Source: Corynebacterium spheniscorum (GTDB lineage Bacteria > Actinomycetota > Actinomycetes > Mycobacteriales > Mycobacteriaceae). Taken from it: a DNA stretch of 40,451 bases. Made by a program: the position numbers and the translations under genes. Location: contig NZ_FOPJ01000010.1 of the NCBI RefSeq assembly GCF_900113445.1, positions 1 through 40,451 on the forward strand. Direction: 5' to 3'. The first letter of the stretch is position 1; each line of letters starts with the position of its first letter. The notes beneath the pieces are model-generated. The model saw nothing but the letters and a program-made list of their open reading frames with translations, searched no databases and had not been told where the DNA came from. Positions 35,833 through 40,451 of this stretch are shown here, in pieces.

Positions 35833-37218
35833 TTAGGCTTCCAGCAGTCCTTGGCCCCAATAGCCATCCTCCCCGCCGGTTCCCGGCAGGATAAAGAACA
35901 CCGAGGAACCAATGTGGGTAATCCACTGGTTCAGGCGGTCCTGTTCATTCAGCCGCGTCTGAATCGGGGTGAATTGGCGGTCCGGGTTCTTTTGGAAGCA
36001 GATGAACACCAGCCCAGCATTAGACATCAAGTTGCTGCCCGGTTCTGGCGGCAAGTCATAGTTATAGGCGCGGCGCTGGAGGCGCTCATGCGGCTTATCC
36101 TTCGGCGGGTGCGAGCGGGCCACGTGGCTAGCCGGGTCAATAATTGGCAGGCCGTATTTATCAGTGGCTTCAAAGTCCGGGTCATCGAACTCATGCTCAC
36201 CGGTTAAAGGCGCGCCGGTATCCAGGGTGCGGCCCATGGAGAGTTCACGGGATTCACGGTCCAGGATCTCCCAAGTGTCCAGGTTCATGGCGATGCGGCG
36301 CACCACCATGCAGGTGCCCTTATGGGACCATTGCGGGCCATCCTCAATCCACACCTGCTCCATGCGCTCTTCTGGGGTGCGCGGGTTCACGGTGCCATCA
36401 AGCTGGCCGAAAAGGTTACGTGGAGTGCGACCGCGCTCTAAGGCGCCATCGGCGTTGAGGAAGCCCTGTTGTACCCAGCGGGTATCTAAGAAGTTATGGC
36501 CAGAGCGGATCATATGGCGGGTACTAAAGGCCAACATGGTGGGGTCATCGCAGCAGATTTGCAGCACAATATCGCCGTGGCTCCAGCGGTCTTCTAGCTG
36601 GTCCAAGCTGAATTCGGGAATATCGTGCAGCCATTCGGGGCGCTGGTCGGCTTTCCCAATCACATCGAAGAAGCGCTCGCCCACCCCGCAGGTAATGGTC
36701 AGGTTCGCTGGTACCTGCGCCATTTCTGGTTCCAAAGAGCCCAGGGGGTTCTTGCCCTGGGTAAGCCTGCGGGCATCCTCGGTCCATAGCCGCAGCAGGT
36801 TCTTCATTTCTTTTAAGCCCAGGCCTTCTTTAATGTCGAAGGCCACCATATTCAGGTGTGCTTGAACGGCAGTGGCAATACCAGCTTGGTATTCGCCATC
36901 GAAATCCACAATGGCATCTACTAAGGGCAGCTCTTGCCCATCCCCGGTGTCTTGCGGGCCATCGGCGTTCGGCATGGGGATGCCACCGTCCTTACCGCAG
37001 CCAGCCAGCACGGCACCAGCCGACCCCACCGCCGCAGCGGTACCCGCGGCACCTAAGAAGGCACGTCGGCTTAAAGGCGCGCGCCGCTCAGCGGAAGCCG
37101 CCGCAGCGGCCCCATGGCCCGAGGCCACCCCCGCACTCGAGGCGCCCTCAGCACCTGGCTGGGTATTGGTTTCAGGGAAGTCATAGTTTTCTTGGCGGTC
37201 ATGGCGAGGAGTCCGCAT
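35833..37218 (-). CDS. DyP-type heme peroxidase (EfeB-like), exported by Tat
   Basis: The 461-aa protein has a twin-arginine signal (SRRAFLG, Arg51-Arg52) after a 48-residue Ala/Gly-rich N-terminus, a hydrophobic core, and a lipobox-like LAGC at 71-74, so it may be a Tat-exported lipoprotein. The DyP signature GQLDGTVNPR (GxxDG at about 271-275) and the region around a candidate proximal heme ligand His at about 366 (SHVARSHPP) are present. In the family it acts on bulky dyes or, as EfeB/DeB, in heme iron release. The neighbours are copper proteins rather than EfeU/EfeO. AAAGGA lies 11 nt before the ATG. Preceded by a 300-bp intergenic region, suggesting its own promoter. Confidence 0.93.
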   Translation of the reverse strand: MRTPRHDRQENYDFPETNTQPGAEGASSAGVASGHGAAAAASAERRAPLSRRAFLGAAGTAAAVGSAGAVLAGCGKDGGIPMPNADGPQDTGDGQELPLVDAIVDFDGEYQAGIATAVQAHLNMVAFDIKEGLGLKEMKNLLRLWTEDARRLTQGKNPLGSLEPEMAQVPANLTITCGVGERFFDVIGKADQRPEWLHDIPEFSLDQLEDRWSHGDIVLQICCDDPTMLAFSTRHMIRSGHNFLDTRWVQQGFLNADGALERGRTPRNLFGQLDGTVNPRTPEERMEQVWIEDGPQWSHKGTCMVVRRIAMNLDTWEILDRESRELSMGRTLDTGAPLTGEHEFDDPDFEATDKYGLPIIDPASHVARSHPPKDKPHERLQRRAYNYDLPPEPGSNLMSNAGLVFICFQKNPDRQFTPIQTRLNEQDRLNQWITHIGSSVFFILPGTGGEDGYWGQGLLEA

Positions 37219-37521
37219 GACAGATACATCCTTTCAACACACGTTGGTTACGCGTGCTCAAGATTGAAAAGCTAAGGGGATCAAGCACAAATCTTTTTAA
37301 AACTTTGCGATCAACAAGCTGCCTAGATTCATCTCACTCAACCCCGCATTACTCGGGGTCCGATCTACCTACTTCATCAAACGCACTTTTTTAGTTCTAT
37401 CTACATCTCCTGCAAAGCCAAGATATGCAGAACGCGGTGACACATTCACCAAGTAGGGGCGCATCACCGCGATCTGACCTTACGCGCCTAAAACTTAGGC
37501 ACTTGCACTTAGGAGAACCTC
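37219..37521. other. Upstream region of the DyP peroxidase gene
   Basis: No gene. It holds a GGTGA-N5-TCACC dyad (37436-37450) nested in an inverted repeat GCGGTGA (37434-37440)/TCACCGC (37464-37470), two hairpins at the pcuAC end, and an AT-rich stretch (37280-37400) for a DyP promoter. The GGTGAAT word (minus strand 37450-37444) recurs upstream of pcuAC and copC. Confidence 0.45.
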
Positions 37522-37528
37522 CTAGTGC
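37486..37528 (-). terminator. Hairpins at the end of the PCuAC gene
   Basis: GCACTTAGGAG/CTCCTAGTGC (37505-37528, overlaps the stop codon) and GCCTAA/TTAGGC (37486-37500). Together they probably terminate pcuAC before the DyP promoter. Confidence 0.5.
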
Positions 37529-38187
37529 TTGTGTTCCATATTCTCACCATGGCCCTGGTGTGCGCCCTGCTTGGACTCATCGATGCCGGAATCACCCTGG
37601 ATATTGCCATCGGCACCGTAGTTTTCTTCACCAGAGGCAATAAAGCGTGCCGGTACCTTGCCGATCTCCACGGTCGAGCCATCGGCCAGCTTCAAGGTCA
37701 CTTCCACCTCATCGCCGGGTTCAATGGCCTCGTTGTAGCCCATGATCATCATGTGATCGCCACCCGGGGCGAGCAGGTGGGTGCCGCCGGCGGGGATCTT
37801 AAAGCCTTCTGGCTTTTCCTGCATCACGCCATCGACAACTTCGTGGAGCTCATACTTGGCTTCGCCAAGGGAGGTGGTGAAGCCAACAACATTCACTTCG
37901 GCGTCGCTGTTATTGTGCAGGGTTCCGAAGATGGCGGTCATGCCCTTGCCGGCTTCCATGGCCTTCACGAAGCCATCTTCGATGCTCACGGCATCCTTAG
38001 TCTTAGTGTCATCAGCCTTCGCGCCTTCGGTCTTCTCCGCGGCAGCGCTGGTTGAGGCCACCACTGCGGTATCGACTTTGCCGTTGGCAGAATCCTTTTC
38101 CGAGTTACTGCAGCCAGCAAGGGTGAGGGCTGCGATGGCAACGCCAGCGACGGTGACATTGCGCATGTGCTGTAGTGAAGGTTTCAC
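37522..38187 (-). CDS. PCuAC-type copper-binding lipoprotein
   Basis: The 221-aa protein has a lipoprotein signal with lipobox LAGC (Cys26), a 40-residue Lys/Ala/Thr linker, then a PCu(A)C domain (about 68-170). Copper ligands are visible as His115, Met122 and the His145-x-Met147 pair in GGDHMMIMG. The C-terminus is rich in His (HQGHGENMEHKH), which may bind extra copper. PCuAC proteins deliver Cu(I) to cytochrome oxidase outside the membrane. The GTG at 38187 is the longest start; ATG 38166 would shorten the signal. Downstream of the CopC-like gene. Confidence 0.9.
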   Translation of the reverse strand: MKPSLQHMRNVTVAGVAIAALTLAGCSNSEKDSANGKVDTAVVASTSAAAEKTEGAKADDTKTKDAVSIEDGFVKAMEAGKGMTAIFGTLHNNSDAEVNVVGFTTSLGEAKYELHEVVDGVMQEKPEGFKIPAGGTHLLAPGGDHMMIMGYNEAIEPGDEVEVTLKLADGSTVEIGKVPARFIASGEENYGADGNIQGDSGIDESKQGAHQGHGENMEHKH

Positions 38188-38266
38188 GTGAAGGAACCTG
38201 CTTCCTTAAACATTGAACTTAGGGGGATGGAGTTGGTGTGGTCTGGTCGGGAAAGGACTTCATCTC

Positions 38267-38310
38267 AGGTGAGTATCAACGCACTCACCTTGGGGTATTC
38301 ACCCTGAGGT
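38267..38310 (-). promoter_or_regulatory. Overlapping dyads between copC and pcuAC
   Basis: AGGTGAGT (38267-38274) pairs with ACTCACCT (38283-38290), and ACCTTGGGGT (38287-38296) pairs with ACCCTGAGGT (38301-38310) with two mismatches. They share ACCT (38287-38290), so only one can form. Minus-strand words AGGTGAG repeat again to 38317. This could be an operator cluster or RNA switch for the PCuAC gene. Confidence 0.4.
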
Positions 38311-38364
38311 TCTCACCTTTGGGGCAGAAAACTCGGTTTACTGTGGGGACTCTCAGCTCTCGCC

Positions 38365-39045
38365 TCAACTCCCACTTTCATGACGTTTCTTCATGGCCAT
38401 TACTACCCCCACACCAATCGCCAACAAGGCGATCGCGCCGAGTAGTAAGACCATGGGCATAGATATTCCCGACGACTCCCCCGCAGCTTCTGCTGCTAAA
38501 TCACCTGATGACGAAGCCCTAGCATCACTGGCACTGTCGGCAGCATCGGAAGAGGAAGATGGGGCTACCGCAGTTCGGCTGGCTGCATCTCCAGCAACGC
38601 TGAACTTGGTCATCCCCCTGGTGGCATGGCCATCAGAGGAGGTGATTTGAAACCCAATGGTGTAATCACCGGGCCCGGGATCAAGGTCGTCGGGAATATC
38701 AATACTTACCAGCCGCCCATCGAGGGTCGGCTGGCCACTAAAGAGCACTTCCTGGGTATCACTGCGGCTAATGGCCACCGTGTTATAGCTGGGCTTCGGT
38801 ACACCAGAAAACGTCAGTTGGATGTGTCGTGGGAACTCATCCACTGTGGAATCCATCTCTGGGATGGCTTCCAACACTACGTCGTGTGCGATGGCATGTG
38901 GGCCCACCGCACACGGTGTCACGATCGGAGCCACAACGATCACTCCGCTCGCTGCCGCACATATCGCGGCACCTAACCCAACTAGGTGTCTGCTTATCCC
39001 CCGCGCGATCGTCCGTGTGCTCGTCGCGTGGGTGTCGGCAAGCAT
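38365..39045 (-). CDS. CopC-domain copper resistance protein with C-terminal TM
   Basis: With the start at ATG 39045 (AGGAG 11 nt upstream; a frame from 39144 lacks one) the product is 226 aa. Signal peptide residues 1-53; the mature chain begins at His54, the usual Cu(II) ligand position. CopC domain about 54-155, with IPDDLDPGPGDYTIGFQITSSDGHATRG where the Asp and His of SSDGH complete the site. A Ser/Ala/Asp-rich linker and one C-terminal TM segment (about 198-218) with a basic KKRH tail follow. Such proteins bind copper outside the membrane. It is the first gene of the CopC-PCuAC pair. No CopD or P-type ATPase gene is in the window. Confidence 0.88.
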   Translation of the reverse strand: MLADTHATSTRTIARGISRHLVGLGAAICAAASGVIVVAPIVTPCAVGPHAIAHDVVLEAIPEMDSTVDEFPRHIQLTFSGVPKPSYNTVAISRSDTQEVLFSGQPTLDGRLVSIDIPDDLDPGPGDYTIGFQITSSDGHATRGMTKFSVAGDAASRTAVAPSSSSDAADSASDARASSSGDLAAEAAGESSGISMPMVLLLGAIALLAIGVGVVMAMKKRHESGS

Positions 39046-39172
39046 GGGCGCACGATCTCCTCTCGCGGTAATAATCAGACTCCTTTTCTTACAAGCATCG
39101 CTTTCACGACGCCGGGACCTGGCGGTTTCGTTGATAAGAAGCACTCTTTTCCAGCTCCATGGAGTTAGTCGG

Positions 39173-39202
39173 ATAGGGCGGGTGAATAGTTCCCTACCCT
39201 AT
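39173..39202. promoter_or_regulatory. Dyad upstream of the copC gene
   Basis: ATAGGGCGGG (39173-39182) is opposite CCCTACCCTAT (39192-39202), mismatched only at one dinucleotide. It lies about 130 bp upstream of the copC ATG. It contains GGGTGAATA, also found upstream of the PCuAC gene. A metal-responsive regulator such as a CsoR-type protein is possible but not proven. Confidence 0.4.
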
Positions 39203-39654
39203 TTCCCCACGCCCCCTCACACAGTGCTCGACTCGCTTTAATATCTGTCTTCTCCCACACCGCATATTTCGAAAAAGGCGAGGTTATCCGGGTTTTCTCG
39301 CTGTTATCCACCTAGAGTGCACATTCGTTAATTGTGCTTGATGTCACTGGTACATGCGTACATATTCACCAGAGCTTTGGGCTGATTTCCGAGATCTTTC
39401 GCCCCACGGCAAGGCTCATTCACACCCCCGTCCGGCATATGGCAAGGGTATGCCTCACCAAAAGGAATGAGCACGTGCCAAGAAAAACTTCTAAGCCACG
39501 TGCTCATCCTTGGATCACAGTGAGTACGGTAACGATCCGCCCGGTAGCATACACCGCACCCTAAAAGGCCACAATCCCCCCAGGGGTACTTTCTGCTTAA
39601 TTACCTCAAAGCCACAGGTCCTCCGCGCTCCATACCCCTTCACAACACACAACG
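39203..39654. other. 450-bp region without a recognisable gene
   Basis: No convincing coding frame on either strand. It contains a GGCATA/TATGCC hairpin (39434-39454) and a strong ATGAGCACGTG/CACGTGCTCAT hairpin (39467-39507). Near-matches to the DnaA box TTATCCACA occur singly (39314, 39764) and are judged chance. Confidence 0.5.
39467..39507. terminator. 11-bp perfect hairpin, function unknown
   Basis: ATGAGCACGTG (39467-39477) and CACGTGCTCAT (39497-39507) pair perfectly with a 19-nt loop. No T-run follows on either strand. It may be a terminator, RNA 3' end or protein site. Confidence 0.35.
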
Positions 39655-39694
39655 CTGCGGGGAGCACAGCCCCAGCGCACTGCACTTCCCGCAG
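39655..39694 (-). terminator. Terminator of the 46-aa membrane protein gene
   Basis: CTGCGGG (39655-39661) pairs with CCCGCAG (39688-39694), with further inner pairs. It lies 24 bp after the stop at 39718, and on the minus strand is followed by the U-rich CGTTGTGTGTTGTG. Confidence 0.55.
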
Positions 39695-39717
39695 TTAGGT
39701 CACTGTCTTCCACTTAG

Positions 39718-39858
39718 TTAGATGCGGTCTGAGTTATCCAGTGATGGCCGCGGCACATGTCCTTTATCCACCAGGGTTCGAATCATAAAGGCCACGCCCA
39801 GGACAATGATGCCGCCCAGGATCGTAACCATAAGTTCCGTGATGATTATTTCTGTCAC
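39718..39858 (-). CDS. 46-aa single-TM protein of unknown function
   Basis: GTG 39858 opens a 47-codon frame ending in TAA at 39718. The product has an N-terminal membrane segment (about 9-27, LMVTILGGIIVLGVAFMI) followed by a charged soluble tail with RTLVDKGHVPRPSLDNSDRI. ATG at codon 10 is an alternative start (37 aa). The start codon is covered by a perfect 22-bp palindrome, and a hairpin follows the stop. I do not recognise a family. The composition and terminator support a real gene. Confidence 0.5.
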   Translation of the reverse strand: MTEIIITELMVTILGGIIVLGVAFMIRTLVDKGHVPRPSLDNSDRI

Positions 39859-39878
39859 TTCAACCCTAGGGTTGAAGT
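39857..39878. promoter_or_regulatory. Perfect 22-bp palindrome at the small TM gene start
   Basis: Arms ACTTCAACCCT/AGGGTTGAAGT are exact self-complements (11 bp each). Such extended dyads are typical of dimeric regulators; the CTTCAA/TTGAAG flanks resemble MerR-family operators, but -35/-10 spacing is not clear on either strand. Covering the GTG of the 46-aa gene, it could act as an operator or block translation. Confidence 0.55.
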
Positions 39879-40001
39879 ACGGTAGTTTTCTTTCAAAACT
39901 AGCCGCACTACACAGTGCATATGACTCAGGTCATCATCTGGATAGATCTTTGAGATATTAATGCTTCAAGATTTCCCTTAATATACCCCCAGACATACGA
40001 C

Positions 40002-40047
40002 ATCACCCCAGTTAAAAACCTCGTAGAAAGCCTCAAACTGGGGTGAT
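40002..40047. terminator. 12-bp hairpin next to tRNA-Val
   Basis: ATCACCCCAGTT (40002-40013) pairs perfectly with AACTGGGGTGAT (40036-40047). It starts 2 bases beyond the tRNA-Val CCA end, so it may terminate tRNA-Val, but the TTTT run (40047-40050) follows it on the plus strand, which suits a plus-strand transcript better. Confidence 0.65.
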
Positions 40048-40049
40048 TT

Positions 40050-40124
40050 TGGTGGTCCTAGCTGGGATCGAACCAGCGACCTTTCCGGTGTGAACGGAAC
40101 GCTCTTCCACTGAGCCATAGGACC
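40050..40124 (-). tRNA. tRNA-Val (anticodon CAC)
   Basis: A full cloverleaf folds from 40124 to 40053: acceptor GGTCCTA/TAGGACC, D-stem GCTC/GAGC, anticodon stem TTCCG/CGGAA with loop TTCACAC (anticodon CAC, reads GTG), T-stem GCTGG/CCAGC with TTCGATC loop. A73 and CCA are encoded (CCA at 40052-40050). Confidence 0.95.
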
Positions 40125-40315
40125 AAGCCGCAAACACGTGCTTGCGTGTCTGGAGAAATAACCTAGCAGCATTTCTCAGCCCTCGCCTAATCCGCAGGTC
40201 GAAGGCCTAACCCCCGTACCTAATGGCGGCCAACCCTTCTCGCTACCAGCCAAGCTACATCGATGGGATTTAACTGCCCTGCCTCACGTCTTTTCAGGGG
40301 CACCTTGCTGGGGAT

Positions 40316-40345
40316 TTGCCTACCCTCGCCACTTACGGATAAAGT
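40316..40345 (+). promoter_or_regulatory. Candidate promoter of tRNA-Gly
   Basis: TTGCCT (40316-40321) and TAAAGT (40340-40345) with 18-bp spacing. Transcription would begin about 20-25 bp before the tRNA. Confidence 0.4.
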
Positions 40346-40373
40346 GTGTCAACGCACCGGAGAGCCGGTGTTT

Positions 40374-40446
40374 GCGGATGTAGCGCAGTTGGTAGCGCAT
40401 CACCTTGCCAAGGTGAGGGTCGCGAGTTCGAGTCTCGTCATCCGCT
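40374..40446 (+). tRNA. tRNA-Gly (anticodon GCC)
   Basis: Acceptor GCGGATG/CATCCGC, D-stem GCGC/GCGC, anticodon stem TCACC/GGTGA with loop TTGCCAA (anticodon GCC), T-stem GCGAG/CTCGT with loop TTCGAGT. Discriminator T. CCA is not encoded. Confidence 0.95.
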
Positions 40447-40451
40447 CAGGT

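Noticed and set aside
39334..39564. Plus-strand 76-aa frame
   Set aside because: No ribosome site, no domain, and it runs through the perfect hairpin at 39467-39507.
39300..39780. Several TTATCC words resembling DnaA boxes
   Set aside because: Only single near-matches, scattered and partly inside a coding frame; no AT-rich unwinding region or replication genes nearby.
1..40451. CRISPR array, insertion sequence, integrase or prophage genes
   Set aside because: I found no regularly spaced repeats with unique spacers, no transposase or integrase motifs, and no phage genes in any frame.

Overview
The window looks like a chromosomal segment of a Corynebacterium or a close mycolic-acid actinobacterium. 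The support is the gene order on the minus strand from thrS through a HIT protein, pgsA, patA, pimA, tesB, yebC, ruvCAB, yajC, secDF, a dipeptide-binding-like lipoprotein and apt to rel. It includes phosphatidylinositol mannoside (PIM) genes and many GTG/TTG starts. No species can be named. Nearly everything reads on the minus strand; the exceptions are the cyclophilin gene, a small secreted protein, a small membrane protein and tRNA-Gly.

Left part (1-9.5 kb): the 5' 1294 codons of a giant exported repeat protein that runs off the left edge, then glpD, hisS, a metallo-beta-lactamase-fold hydrolase, and a TetR-DoxX pair. The TetR gene carries two in-frame short tandem repeats and two adjacent 12-bp operator-like dyads. 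Next (9.6-14.8 kb): pepN, tpx diverging from an anchored cyclophilin, and a 105-aa secreted protein with an amphipathic C-terminus closed by a strong terminator.

Centre (14.9-35.5 kb): the conserved housekeeping block. Rel makes and degrades (p)ppGpp; Apt salvages adenine; SecD, SecF and YajC assist secretion; RuvA, RuvB and RuvC process Holliday junctions; PgsA, PatA and PimA build phosphatidylinositol and the first PIMs. The HIT protein is a tandem duplication with two complete HIT domains. The 870 bp between ruvC and yebC holds an opposite-strand two-TM protein.

Right part (35.8-40.4 kb): a metal/redox cluster (CopC-like, PCuAC lipoprotein, DyP-type peroxidase) whose three intergenic regions share a GGTGAAT word inside or beside dyads, a 46-aa single-TM protein under a perfect 22-bp palindrome, tRNA-Val(CAC) and tRNA-Gly(GCC). 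I see no CRISPR array, insertion sequence or prophage. The best candidates for something undescribed are the tandem-HIT protein, the small secreted protein, the small TM protein with its palindrome, and the repeat-bearing TetR regulator.
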